From the NCBI RefSeq assembly GCF_026342835.1, contig NZ_JAPEMI010000001.1:2610501-2674500 (forward strand): a DNA stretch of 64,000 bases, read 5' to 3'. Origin of the DNA: Streptomyces sp. NBC_00154. GTDB taxonomy: Bacteria > Actinomycetota > Actinomycetes > Streptomycetales > Streptomycetaceae. Each line of letters opens with the position of its first letter. Position 1 is the first letter of the stretch. The notes beneath the pieces are model-generated. The model searched no databases. It saw only the letters and a list, made by a program, of their open reading frames with translations, and was not told the DNA's origin. Positions 44,461 to 53,099 of the stretch are shown in pieces. The position numbers were made by a program, and so were the translations under genes.

Positions 44461-44556
44461 GGGTCATCCGCGTTGTTCAAGACTGTAACCGAAGCATCGG
44501 ACGGTTGAGATAGCCGTCCGAACCGCGAGATGGATCACATACAGGGAGTATCGACC

Positions 44557-45507
44557 GTGCTGGAAGAGGTCGAACGCTGGCTGACCAGACGTTCCTGGTC
44601 GGCCGCCGACCGTCCGCTGGACCGGCTCGTCGCCGCCAGGGCCAGGGATCCGCGGCGCGGGAGTGTGAGCGTCGTGCTGCCCGCCCTCAACGAGGAGGCG
44701 ACGGTCGGCGCGATCGTCGAGACGATCCGGGTCGAGCTCATGGAGAAGGTCCAGCTGGTCGACGAGCTGCTGGTGATCGACTCCGGGTCGACGGACGCCA
44801 CCGCGGAGGTCGCCCGGAAGGCGGGCGCCCGAGTGGTGCACCGTGACGACGTACTCCCCCGGATACCCGCGCTGCCCGGCAAGGGCGAGGTCCTCTGGCG
44901 ATCACTCCTGGTCACCGAAGGTGACATCGTCTGCTTCATAGACGCCGACCTGAAGGACTTCTCCGCGGATTTCGTCTCCGGCATCATCGGCCCGCTGCTC
45001 ACCGATCCCGAGGTGCAGTTCGTGAAGGCGATGTACGACCGCCCGCTCGGAGACACAGCAGGCCAGGGCGGTCGCGTCACGGAACTGGTGGCCCGCCCGC
45101 TGCTCAATCTGCACTGGCCGCAGCTGGCCGGCTTCGTCCAGCCGCTGGGCGGCGAGTACGCGGTGCGGCGCTCGCTGCTGGAGCGGCTGCCGTTCCCGGT
45201 CGGTTACGGAGTGGAACTCGGCCTGCTCGTGGATGCGCTGCACACCGTGGGGCTGGACGCGCTGGCCCAGGTCGATGTAGGGGTCAGGAAACACCGCCAC
45301 CAGGACGGGCAGGCGCTGGGCCGGATGGCGGCGGCGATCTACCGGACGGCGCAACTGCGCCTCTCCCGCGGCCACTTGGTGCGACCGTCCCTCACCCAGT
45401 TCGAACGGGGCGAGACCGGCTTCGTACCACGCACGCACGCCGTGGACACGGAGGAGCGACCGCCGATGCAGGAGATCAGGGAGTACGTTTCGCGCCGCGC
45501 CGCCTGA
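44557..45507 (+). CDS. gpgS: Glucosyl-3-phosphoglycerate synthase
   Basis: A 316-residue GT81-type retaining glycosyltransferase. It transfers glucose from an NDP-glucose to 3-phosphoglycerate, leading to glucosylglycerate, a compatible solute. Features are VSVVLPALNEEATVGAIVET, IDSGSTDAT, the metal-binding FIDADLKDF, LNLHWPQLAGFVQPLGGEYA and KHRHQDGQALGRMA. GTG 44557 is preferred over ATG 44530 because AGGGAG is 8 bases upstream and the family starts here. It is divergent from the riboswitch transcript and upstream of otsA. Confidence 0.93.
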   Translation: MLEEVERWLTRRSWSAADRPLDRLVAARARDPRRGSVSVVLPALNEEATVGAIVETIRVELMEKVQLVDELLVIDSGSTDATAEVARKAGARVVHRDDVLPRIPALPGKGEVLWRSLLVTEGDIVCFIDADLKDFSADFVSGIIGPLLTDPEVQFVKAMYDRPLGDTAGQGGRVTELVARPLLNLHWPQLAGFVQPLGGEYAVRRSLLERLPFPVGYGVELGLLVDALHTVGLDALAQVDVGVRKHRHQDGQALGRMAAAIYRTAQLRLSRGHLVRPSLTQFERGETGFVPRTHAVDTEERPPMQEIREYVSRRAA

Positions 45508-45561
45508 GGTGGCCTGACTTCGCACGTTTGGGCGGTTCGCGATCGGGCTAGATTCCGCAAC

Positions 45562-46956
45562 ATGGCCTCCGAGCACGTGATCACATCTGCCGCCCAGGTA
45601 CTCGTCGCCTCCAACCGCGGCCCGGTCTCGTACGCACTGGGCGAGGACGGTTCGCTCAGCGCCAAACGGGGCGGCGGCGGACTCGTCTCCGGGCTGAGCG
45701 CCGTCGAGGACAAGCTGTGGGTCTGCGCGGCGCTCGGCGACGGGGACAGGGAGGCGGTCCGGCGCGGGATCGCCGAGCCGGGCGTACGGATGCTCGACAT
45801 CGACGCCGATGTGCACGCCGACGCGTACAACGGCATCGCGAACTCGGTGCTCTGGTTCGTCCACCACATGCTGTACCAGACGCCGCTGGATCCCGTCTTC
45901 GACGTGGAGTTCCGCCGGCAGTGGGCGTCGTTCGAGGCGTACAACCTGGCCTTCGCACAGGCGCTCGCCGAGGAGGCGGGCGAGGGCGCGGCAGTGCTGG
46001 TGCAGGACTACCACCTGGCCCTGGTCCCCGGCATGCTCCGCGACCTCCGCCCCGACCTGCGGATCGGTCACTTCTCGCACACCCCGTGGGCCCCGGTCGA
46101 CTACTTCCGCCTGCTGCCCGACGACATCGCGGAGCAGCTGCTGCGCGGCATGCTCGGCGCGGACCGGGCGGCGTTCCTGACCCGGCGGTGGGCAGACGCG
46201 TTCACCGCCTGCTGCACGGAGGTCCTGGGCGGCACCGGCCGGACGAGGATCGGCGTGCACGGCCTCGGCGCGGACGCGGACTTCCTGCGCCGTCGTGCGC
46301 ACCAGCCGGACGTGGACGAACGCATGGCGATCCTGCGGGAGCAGGTGGGCGGCACCGGCCGGAAGACGATCGTGCGGGTCGACCGTACGGAACTCTCCAA
46401 GAACATCGTGCGCGGGCTGCTGGCGTACCGGGAGCTGCTGAACACCCGCCCGCAGTGGCGCGAGCGGGTGGTGCATGTCGCGTTCGCGTACCCGTCGCGA
46501 CAGGACCTGGCGGTGTACCGGGAGTACACGGCCGAGGTGCAGCGGCTGGCGGACGACATCAACGAGGCGTACGGAACGCCCGATTGGACCCCGGTCCTGC
46601 TGCATGTGCACGACGACTTCGCGCGCTCGCTGGGGGCGTACCGGCTGGCGGACGTAGCGCTCGTCAACCCGATCCGCGACGGCATGAACCTGGTCGCGAA
46701 GGAGGTCCCCGTGGTCTCCGACCAGGGCTGCGCGCTGGTGCTGTCGCGGGAGGCGGGGGCGTACGAGGAGCTGGGCGCAGACGCGATCGTGGTGAACCCG
46801 TACGACGTGTCGGCGACGGCGGCGGCCCTGCATGCGGCGCTGACGATGCCGGAAGGGGAGCGAGCGGAGCGGTCGAAGCGGCTGGCTGCGGCGGCGACTG
46901 CGCTGCCGCCGCAGCAGTGGTTCCTGGAGCAGTTGGAGGCGTTGCGGTGGGACTGA
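45562..46956 (+). CDS. otsA: Trehalose-6-phosphate synthase
   Basis: A 464-residue GT20 glycosyltransferase that joins UDP- or GDP-glucose and glucose 6-phosphate to give trehalose 6-phosphate. VASNRGPVSY, GGGGLVSGL, the acceptor-site VQDYHLALVPGML, SHTPWAPVDYFRLLP, VRVDRTELSKNIVRGLLAY and NPIRDGMNLVAKE are all family positions. ATG 45562 begins MASEHVITSA. It follows gpgS by 54 bases and converges on otsB, so the trehalose pair and gpgS form a compatible-solute locus. Confidence 0.96.
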   Translation: MASEHVITSAAQVLVASNRGPVSYALGEDGSLSAKRGGGGLVSGLSAVEDKLWVCAALGDGDREAVRRGIAEPGVRMLDIDADVHADAYNGIANSVLWFVHHMLYQTPLDPVFDVEFRRQWASFEAYNLAFAQALAEEAGEGAAVLVQDYHLALVPGMLRDLRPDLRIGHFSHTPWAPVDYFRLLPDDIAEQLLRGMLGADRAAFLTRRWADAFTACCTEVLGGTGRTRIGVHGLGADADFLRRRAHQPDVDERMAILREQVGGTGRKTIVRVDRTELSKNIVRGLLAYRELLNTRPQWRERVVHVAFAYPSRQDLAVYREYTAEVQRLADDINEAYGTPDWTPVLLHVHDDFARSLGAYRLADVALVNPIRDGMNLVAKEVPVVSDQGCALVLSREAGAYEELGADAIVVNPYDVSATAAALHAALTMPEGERAERSKRLAAAATALPPQQWFLEQLEALRWD

Positions 46957-46974
46957 CCGTTCGGCGGTGACCGT

Positions 46975-47829
46975 TCAGAGGCGCCGGGCGAGGGCCGCGA
47001 GGAAGTCGACCACGGCCGCCGGACCCGGCAGCAACAGGTCCGCCCGCTCGGCCAGTTCCGGCACTTCCGCGCTTCCGCTGCACACCAGCAGACCGGGGAT
47101 GCCGTCGGGGCCCTCCGTGCGGAGCTTCTCCACCGCGGCGTACGCGGCGAGGTCGCCCAGGTCGTCCCCGGCGTACAGGACGGACTCGGCGTCCGTCTCC
47201 CGTACGTATTTCGCGAGCGCCACGCCCTTGTCCATGCCGGGCGGGCGCAGTTCCAGGACGAGTCGCCCCGGCTCGACGATCAGTCCGTGCAGGGCCGCGA
47301 GCTCGCCCAGCGGGCCGCGCAGCGCGTCGAATGCGGCCTGCGGGTCGGCTGCGCGGCGTGTGTGGACGGCGAGCGCCTGCCCCTTTTCCTCGATCCATGT
47401 GCCGTGCCAGGAGTCGAACCGGTGCAGCACGCCCGGGAGTTCGGCACGGGCCGCCGCCACACCGGGATGCGGGGCGGGGGTGTGAACGGTGCCGGACACG
47501 GCGTCCCAGCGTTCGGCGCCGTAGTGGCCGAGTACGACGAGGTGGTCGAGGCCCGGGACGCCCGCGAAGCCGCCGTGCCGGACCGCGACGCCGGCCGGGC
47601 GGCCGGTGATCACAGCGACGGAGGCGACCTTCGGGGCGAGCGCGGCGATGGCCGGGACGGCGCCGGGGTGGGCACGGGCCTGCTCCGGGTCCGGGACTAT
47701 GTCGGCGAGGGTGCCGTCGAAGTCGAGGGCGACCACGGCACGGTCGGGACGGGCCAGGAGGGCGGCGAGGCCTTCACGGCCGGCCGGGGTGGTGGGGATG
47801 GGGAGGGATCGCTCTGGGTTGCTGCCCAT
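46975..47829 (-). CDS. otsB: Trehalose-6-phosphate phosphatase
   Basis: A 284-residue HAD-superfamily phosphatase that converts trehalose 6-phosphate to trehalose. Motif I is VALDFDGTLADIV near residue 34, motif II VITGRP, and motif IV YAGDDLGDLAAY. Other family parts are GHYGAERWD and PPGMDKGVALAKYV. The ATG at 47829 gives a ~20-residue lead before the core. It converges on otsA with an 18-base gap, so the two are regulated separately although they work in sequence. Confidence 0.94.
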   Translation of the reverse strand: MGSNPERSLPIPTTPAGREGLAALLARPDRAVVALDFDGTLADIVPDPEQARAHPGAVPAIAALAPKVASVAVITGRPAGVAVRHGGFAGVPGLDHLVVLGHYGAERWDAVSGTVHTPAPHPGVAAARAELPGVLHRFDSWHGTWIEEKGQALAVHTRRAADPQAAFDALRGPLGELAALHGLIVEPGRLVLELRPPGMDKGVALAKYVRETDAESVLYAGDDLGDLAAYAAVEKLRTEGPDGIPGLLVCSGSAEVPELAERADLLLPGPAAVVDFLAALARRL

Positions 47830-47981
47830 GGGCCGAGCCTATCGGGGGTGACGGAGCGCGGCTACGGCTGCACCTGCGGCAGGCCTGTTCCCCTGCCCCG
47901 CCCGTTCCCGGGACCCGGGGCTCCGCCCCGGACCCCGCACCTCGAACGTCGGAGGCCGGTCCTTCCGGAGCGACGCCCCGG
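47830..47981. repeat. GC-rich hairpin repeat in spacer
   Basis: Inside this 152-base spacer is GGGGCTCCGCCCCGGACCCC (47918-47937), whose CGGGGC and GCCCCG pair over a 3-base loop. Sequences of this type are frequent between Streptomyces genes. It may serve as a transcript end for the DUF3263 gene. Confidence 0.45.
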
Positions 47982-48260
47982 CTAACGCCTCCCCCGCCGG
48001 GCCTCCCGCACGCGCCGCAGCCGGTTGACCGTCACCGGGTCCTCCTCCAGCGCCCTCCGGTCGTCCAGCAACGCGTTCAGCAGCTGGTAGTAGCGCGTCG
48101 GCGAAATCCCCAGCCCCTCGCGGATCTCCCGTTCCTTCGCCCCGGGCCCGGGCCACGACCGCCGTTCCACGGCCAGCACCGCACGCTCCCGCTCGGAGAG
48201 CCCCGGCTGCGTCGTGTCCGGGGTCTCCGCACCGTGGGAGTCGTTCTCGGAGGCGGTCAT
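47982..48260 (-). CDS. DUF3263 protein
   Basis: A 92-residue protein with the DUF3263 pattern LSERERAVLAVERRSWPGPG, AKEREIREGLGISPTRYYQL and DPVTVNRLRRVREARR. The middle looks like a helix-turn-helix, so a DNA-binding role is plausible. ATG 48260 gives MTASENDSHG; ATG 48272 is possible. Neither has a ribosome-binding site. A CATTAT box at 48273-48278 suggests leaderless initiation near here. It follows the solute-binding gene after 32 bases. Confidence 0.82.
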   Translation of the reverse strand: MTASENDSHGAETPDTTQPGLSERERAVLAVERRSWPGPGAKEREIREGLGISPTRYYQLLNALLDDRRALEEDPVTVNRLRRVREARRGRR

Positions 48261-48292
48261 ATCAGCCAACATAATGCCCGCGCGGCGGCCTG

Positions 48293-49558
48293 CTACTCCG
48301 CCGCTTCCGCCGTCGCCGCCCCCCGCGCGATCTCGGACAGCACACCCGCCGGACTGCCGCCCGGCTCCACCGCCTTGCCGATGTTCTGCTTGATCAGCTC
48401 GCTCGTCCGCGCCCACGACGTATTGCCGACAGGGTAGAACTCCGAGTTCGGCAGCGCCTCCAGGAACTTCCGCAGCGGCTTGTGCTTGGCGTCCGTCTCC
48501 ATCACCGCGGACGCGCTGTCGGTGACCGGCAGCAGGTCGTACTCGTCGGCGAAGGCCACCACGTTCTTGTCCTCGAACATGTAGTCGAAGAATTTACCGA
48601 TGGCTTCGCGGTGGTTGTTCTGCTTGAAGCCCATGATCCAGTCGGCGACGCCCATCGACCCCTCGGTCGGGCCGGTGATGCCGGGCAGCGGCACCATGCC
48701 GACCTGGACGCCCTTCCGCTCGGCCTCCTGCATCAGCGTGGGGTGCCCGTTGAGCATCCCCACCTTGCCGCTCGTGAACGCCTCGAACGCCTGCGCCCGG
48801 TCCAGCTTTCCGGGGGCCACCGGGCCGACCAGTCCCTTGTCGACCAGATTCGTCTTCAACCAGTCGAACGTCTTGATGTTCTCGGGCGAGTCGATGTCGT
48901 ACGAGCCGACGTCGTCCGTGTAGCCGCCGCCCCCACTGAGCAGCCACATCATGGTCTCGGCCTGGGACTCCTCCTGACCGAGCGGCAGCGCGAACGGGTA
49001 GGTGACGCCACGCTGCTTGAGCACCACGGCGTCGTCACGGATGTCGTCCCAGGTCTTCGGGGCGTCCAGGCCCGCCCGGCTGAAGTACTTCTTGTTGTAG
49101 AACAGCAGCCGGGTGCTGGCGACGAACGGCAGTCCGTACTGGGTCTGGTTGTACTGGCCCGCATCGGCCAGCCGGGGCAGGAAGTTCGCCTGCGTGCGGA
49201 TGGCGAGCATGTCGTCGGCGCTGTAGAGCTTCCCGGCCTTGGCGTAGTCCGCGTAGGCACCGATCTGCGCGATGTCCGGGGCCTGCCCCTTCTTGACCAT
49301 CTCGGCGACCTTGCGGTCGACGTCCTTCCACGAATAGACGTTGACATCGACCTTGATGCCGTCGTGGGACGCCTCGAAGTTCCTGGCGAGTTCGTCCCAG
49401 TACTTCGTGGAGCTGTTCGCCGCGCTGTTGCCGTAGTCGGCCGCGACGAGTTTGAGGGTGACATCCCCCGCTGCGCTGCCGGTGCCACAGCCCGACAACG
49501 TTGCCGTCATGCCGAGTGCGGCTACCGCCGCGGTCAGTGCCAAGTAGTGCCGCTGCAC
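48293..49558 (-). CDS. Sugar ABC transporter solute-binding lipoprotein
   Basis: A 421-residue family 1 extracellular solute-binding protein. The signal peptide VQRHYLALTAAVAALGMTAT ends in the lipobox LSGC (Cys ~24). Then come YWDELARNFEASHDGIKVDV, PDIAQIGAYADYAKAGKL and FYNKKYF, typical of carbohydrate binders. GTG 49558 follows GAGGA; the longer frame from 49624 lacks a signal peptide. No permease or ATPase is adjacent. It is divergent from the SIS/nagK cluster, and a DasR-like site lies ~75 bases upstream, so an amino sugar is a likely ligand. Confidence 0.88.
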   Translation of the reverse strand: MQRHYLALTAAVAALGMTATLSGCGTGSAAGDVTLKLVAADYGNSAANSSTKYWDELARNFEASHDGIKVDVNVYSWKDVDRKVAEMVKKGQAPDIAQIGAYADYAKAGKLYSADDMLAIRTQANFLPRLADAGQYNQTQYGLPFVASTRLLFYNKKYFSRAGLDAPKTWDDIRDDAVVLKQRGVTYPFALPLGQEESQAETMMWLLSGGGGYTDDVGSYDIDSPENIKTFDWLKTNLVDKGLVGPVAPGKLDRAQAFEAFTSGKVGMLNGHPTLMQEAERKGVQVGMVPLPGITGPTEGSMGVADWIMGFKQNNHREAIGKFFDYMFEDKNVVAFADEYDLLPVTDSASAVMETDAKHKPLRKFLEALPNSEFYPVGNTSWARTSELIKQNIGKAVEPGGSPAGVLSEIARGAATAEAAE

Positions 49559-49633
49559 AGCCAGTCCATCCTCATCGATTCGGTGACCACCCGACCGTCC
49601 GGATGAGCTGCGATTTTTACCCATGTCGCCAGG

Positions 49634-49649
49634 GGAGGTCTACACCAGA
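49634..49649. promoter_or_regulatory. DasR-like site before the solute-binding gene
   Basis: GGAGGTCTACACCAGA matches the dre consensus in GGTCTA and ACCA, about 12 of 16 positions allowing G/C alternatives. It stands 76 bases upstream of the solute-binding protein start. Confidence 0.45.
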
Positions 49650-49754
49650 GAAGTATCGCTTCTGCAACGTAACCGGACCTGTGTCCGGATGGTCCGGGGT
49701 GTCATTGCACGGGAACGGGACCCGCTGTTAAGTACATCTCGGCACACGGCACTT

Positions 49755-49770
49755 CGTGGTCTGTACCTTT
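49755..49770. promoter_or_regulatory. Weak DasR-like site before the SIS gene
   Basis: CGTGGTCTGTACCTTT has the TGGTCT and ACC parts of dre but a degenerate centre, about 11 of 16 positions. It stands 65 bases upstream of the SIS gene. Confidence 0.35.
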
Positions 49771-49834
49771 CCGCGTCCACCGTTCTGCACCGCCCCGCCG
49801 TTACCGTTCCCCACGCACCGAGGAGCCGTCCAGC

Positions 49835-50743
49835 ATGTCCCGTACCGCATCAGAGATTGCCACCCAGCCCAGCTGCTGGCGGCGCGCCGCGGAGGCAGGG
49901 GCCGCGTTCGACGGACTGCCGCGGCCGGGTGAGCGGGTCGCCGTCACCGGGTGCGGCACCTCCTGGTTCATGGCTATCGCGTACGCGGCGCTGCGCGAGG
50001 CGGCCGGGCAGGGCGAGACCGATGCGTTCGCCTCCTCGGAGTTCCCCGCAGGGCGTCCGTACGACCGCGTCGTGGCGATCACCCGCTCCGGCACGACGAC
50101 CGAGGTCCTCGACCTCCTCGGTGAGCTGCGCGGCAAGGTGGCCACCGTCGCACTGACCGCCGACCCGAAGACGCCCGTGATGGACGCCGCCGACGCCGTG
50201 GCCGTACTGGACTGGGCGGACGAGGAGTCGGTCGTCCAGACCCGGTTCGCCACCACCGCGCTGGCCTTCCTGCGGGCCGGCCTGGAGGCGGCAGGTCCGC
50301 TTCCGGCCGGGGTGAAGACGGTCGCCGAGGCAGCGGTCGACGCGGAGCTCGCGGTGACGGAGCCGCTGGCGGAGGCGGTCGTCGCGGCCGAGCAGTGGAC
50401 ATTCCTGGGGCGCGGCTGGACGTACGGGCTGGCCCAGGAGGCCGGGCTCAAGATGCGCGAGGCGGCAGGTGCCTGGACCGAGTCGTACCCGGCGATGGAG
50501 TACCGCCACGGACCGATCTCGATCACCGGTCCGAACCGGGTCGCGTGGGTGTTCGGCGCACTGCCCAAGGGACTCGCGGGCGAGGTCGCGGGGGTGGGCG
50601 GCACGCTGGTGGCCCATGTCACGGCCGACCCGATGGCCGATCTGATCCGGGCCCAGCGGCTCGCGGTCGAGATCGCGGAGTCGAAGGGGTACGACCCCGA
50701 CCACCCGCGCAATCTTTCGCGCAGCGTGATCCTGGCACCCTGA
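49835..50743 (+). CDS. SIS-domain sugar isomerase/deaminase, AgaS/GlmS-like
   Basis: A 302-residue protein with two SIS domains, as in the isomerase half of GlmS and in AgaS. VAVTGCGTSWFMAIAYAALR and ITRSGTTTEVLDLL form the first sugar-phosphate site; LGRGWTYGLAQEAGLKMREA and EYRHGPISI, near the C-terminal third, are characteristic of GlmS/AgaS isomerases. It probably deaminates and isomerises GlcN-6-P or GalN-6-P. It lies 102 bases before nagK on the same strand. ATG 49835. Confidence 0.87.
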   Translation: MSRTASEIATQPSCWRRAAEAGAAFDGLPRPGERVAVTGCGTSWFMAIAYAALREAAGQGETDAFASSEFPAGRPYDRVVAITRSGTTTEVLDLLGELRGKVATVALTADPKTPVMDAADAVAVLDWADEESVVQTRFATTALAFLRAGLEAAGPLPAGVKTVAEAAVDAELAVTEPLAEAVVAAEQWTFLGRGWTYGLAQEAGLKMREAAGAWTESYPAMEYRHGPISITGPNRVAWVFGALPKGLAGEVAGVGGTLVAHVTADPMADLIRAQRLAVEIAESKGYDPDHPRNLSRSVILAP

Positions 50744-50801
50744 GCCGGTGGCCGCGCCGACCGCCCTCATCGTTTTGTATGGATGCGCAACAAACAGCGA
50801 G

Positions 50802-50817
50802 AGTGGACTAGACCTAT
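50802..50817. promoter_or_regulatory. DasR operator (dre) before nagK-nagA
   Basis: AGTGGACTAGACCTAT matches the dre consensus with its GG-CTAG-CC core and AGTGG left end. It lies 28 bases before the ROK kinase start. The nagKA operon is an established DasR target in Streptomyces. Confidence 0.9.
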
Positions 50818-50845
50818 CGGGGTCCGGCGGGCGAAACTGTTTCCC

Positions 50846-51778
50846 GTGAAACACGTCATCGCCCTCGATGTGGGCGGCACCGGAATGAAGGCCGCCCTGG
50901 TCGGGGCCGACGGCACCCTGCTGCACGAGGCCCGGCGCGCGACCGGCCGGGAGCGCGGGCCCGACGCCGTCGTGGAGTCGATCCTCGCCTTCGCCGCGGA
51001 GCTGCGCGCCCACGGCGAGGAACAGTTCGGCGAGAGTGCCGCCGCGGCCGGTGTCGCCGTGCCGGGCATCGTCGACGCGGAGAACGGGATCGCCGTCTAC
51101 GCCTCGAACCTCGGCTGGCGCGACGTACCGATGCGGGACAAGCTCGGCGAGCGGCTCGGCGGAGTGCCCGTCGCGCTCGGCCACGACGTCAGGACCGGTG
51201 GCCTCGCCGAGGGCCGGATCGGCGCGGGCAAGGGCGCCGACCGCTTCCTCTTCGTGCCGCTGGGCACCGGTATCGCCGGGGCCATCGGCATCGCAGGCAG
51301 CATCGAGGCCGGCGCGCACGGATACGCGGGCGAAATCGGGCACATCGTGGTCCGGCCGGACGGGCCGGACTGCGGCTGCGGACAGCGCGGCTGTCTGGAG
51401 ACCCTGGCCTCCGCCTCCGCGGTCAGCCGCGCCTGGGCCGCCGCCTCGGGCGACCCGGAGGCCGATGCGGCGGACTGCGCGAAGGCCGTCGAGTCGGGCG
51501 ATCCCGCGGCCGTACGGGTCTGGCAGAACGCGGTCGACGCGCTCGCCGCCGGGCTGGTCACCGCGCTCACCCTGCTCGACCCGCGCACGCTGATCATCGG
51601 TGGCGGGCTCGCCGAGGCGGGGGAAACCTTGTTCGTACCACTCCGTGCGGCCGTCGAGGAACGCGTCACGTTCCAGAAGCTGCCCCACATCGTCCCGGCG
51701 GCCCTCGGGGACACCGCTGGATGCCTGGGCGCAGGGCTGCTCGCCTGGGATCTTCTCTCCACGGAGGTATCCGCCTGA
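50846..51778 (+). CDS. nagK: ROK-family N-acetylhexosamine kinase
   Basis: A 310-residue ROK kinase. The ATP site DVGGTGMKAALV is at residues ~7-18, the catalytic segment NLGWRDVPMRDKLG and GHDVRTGG in the middle, and the zinc motif CGCGQRGCLET near residue 178. It phosphorylates GlcNAc or a related amino sugar. GTG 50846 is placed just after the dre site; the longer frame would cross it. It overlaps nagA as TGATG, so the two are coupled. Confidence 0.9.
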   Translation: MKHVIALDVGGTGMKAALVGADGTLLHEARRATGRERGPDAVVESILAFAAELRAHGEEQFGESAAAAGVAVPGIVDAENGIAVYASNLGWRDVPMRDKLGERLGGVPVALGHDVRTGGLAEGRIGAGKGADRFLFVPLGTGIAGAIGIAGSIEAGAHGYAGEIGHIVVRPDGPDCGCGQRGCLETLASASAVSRAWAAASGDPEADAADCAKAVESGDPAAVRVWQNAVDALAAGLVTALTLLDPRTLIIGGGLAEAGETLFVPLRAAVEERVTFQKLPHIVPAALGDTAGCLGAGLLAWDLLSTEVSA

Positions 51779-52932
51779 TGGCCGGACGCGCAGACAGCAC
51801 GGTTCTCGCAGGGGCCAGGGTGGTTCTTCCCACCGGGACCGTCGAGAACGGGCGGGTGATCGTCGAGGGCACCCGGATCGCGGGCAGTACTCACGAAGGC
51901 GCCCGGACCATCGATCTGACCGGCCACTGGGTCGTGCCCGGCTTCGTCGACATGCACAACCACGGCGGCGGCGGCGCGTCCTTCACCTCCGGCACCGTGG
52001 ACGAGGTCCTGACCGGCGTCCGCACCCACCGCGAGCACGGCACCACCACCCTGGTCGCCTCCACCGTCACCGGCGAGATGGACTTCCTCGCCCAGCGGGC
52101 CGGCATCCTCTCAGAGCTCGTCGAGCAGGGCGATCTGGCCGGAATCCACTTCGAGGGCCCGTTCATCTCGCCGTGCCGCAAGGGCGCGCACAGCGAGAAG
52201 CTGCTGCGCCACCCGGACCCGGCCGAGGTCCGCAAGCTGATGGACGCGGCGCGCGGCACCGCGAAGATGTTCACGCTCGCCACCGAACTGCCGGGCGGCA
52301 TCGAGTCGGTGCGGCTGCTCGCCGAGCACGGGGTGATCGCCGCGATCGGGCACACCGACGCGACGTACGAGCAGACCGTCGAGGCGATCGACGCGGGCGC
52401 CACCGTCGCCACCCACCTGTTCAACGCGATGCCGCCGCTCGCCCACCGTGAGCCCGGCCCGATCGCCGCGCTCCTGGAGGACGAGCGGATCACCGTCGAG
52501 CTGATCAACGACGGTACGCACCTGCACCCGGCCGCCCTGGAGCTGGCCTACCACCACGCGGGCGCCGCCCGCGTCGCCCTGATCACGGACGCGATGGACG
52601 CGGCCGGCTTCGGTGACGGCCAGTACCAGCTGGGCCCGCTCGCCGTCGAGGTCAAGGACGGCGTCGCCCGGCTCGTCGAGGGCGGCTCGATCGCGGGCTC
52701 CACACTCACCCTGGACACCGCGTTCCGCCGGGCCGTCACCCTCGACAGGATCCCGGTCGACGACGTCGTGCAGTCCATCTCCGCCAACCCGGCGCGCCTG
52801 CTCGGCGTGTACGACAAGGTCGGCTCGCTGGAGCCGGGCAAGGACGCCGACCTGGTGGTCCTGGACGCGGACTTCGCGCTGAAGGGCGTCATGCGCAAGG
52901 GCGATTGGGTCATTGAGCCCCATCTTGGCTGA
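51778..52932 (+). CDS. nagA: N-acetylglucosamine-6-phosphate deacetylase
   Basis: A 384-residue amidohydrolase. FVDMHNHGGGGASF holds the first metal-binding His, with HFEGPFISPCRKGAH, GHTDATYEQ, HLFNAMPPLAHREPGP and the catalytic Asp in LITDAMDAAG. It removes acetate from GlcNAc 6-phosphate, and many members also accept GalNAc 6-phosphate. ATG 51778 overlaps the kinase stop. A terminator follows at 52971. It also receives the GlcNAc 6-phosphate produced by MurQ (31.9 kb). Confidence 0.95.
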   Translation: MAGRADSTVLAGARVVLPTGTVENGRVIVEGTRIAGSTHEGARTIDLTGHWVVPGFVDMHNHGGGGASFTSGTVDEVLTGVRTHREHGTTTLVASTVTGEMDFLAQRAGILSELVEQGDLAGIHFEGPFISPCRKGAHSEKLLRHPDPAEVRKLMDAARGTAKMFTLATELPGGIESVRLLAEHGVIAAIGHTDATYEQTVEAIDAGATVATHLFNAMPPLAHREPGPIAALLEDERITVELINDGTHLHPAALELAYHHAGAARVALITDAMDAAGFGDGQYQLGPLAVEVKDGVARLVEGGSIAGSTLTLDTAFRRAVTLDRIPVDDVVQSISANPARLLGVYDKVGSLEPGKDADLVVLDADFALKGVMRKGDWVIEPHLG

Positions 52933-52970
52933 TTCGGCCCATTATTGACGACGGGTCGAATACGTAACGA

Positions 52971-53014
52971 AGAGAAGGCGGTTGGCCCCGAGGTCTGGGC
53001 CGACCGCCGTCTCT
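52971..53014 (+). terminator. Terminator after nagA
   Basis: AGAGAAGGCGGTTGGCCC pairs with GGGCCGACCGCCGTCTCT (three mismatched pairs at most) and is followed by TTT. It closes the nagK-nagA transcript before the PfkB gene. Confidence 0.82.
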
Positions 53015-53099
53015 TTGGCATGATCGCTTCGTAAACAGCAGGGAAAGCGCGTTCTGGCAAGGGATCCGCGCTCCGGCACGGATCGAAGGGGTGACCGAG

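Noticed and set aside
47405..47422. Sequence resembling the complement of a tRNA T-loop
   Set aside because: It is in-frame otsB coding sequence and no cloverleaf can be drawn.
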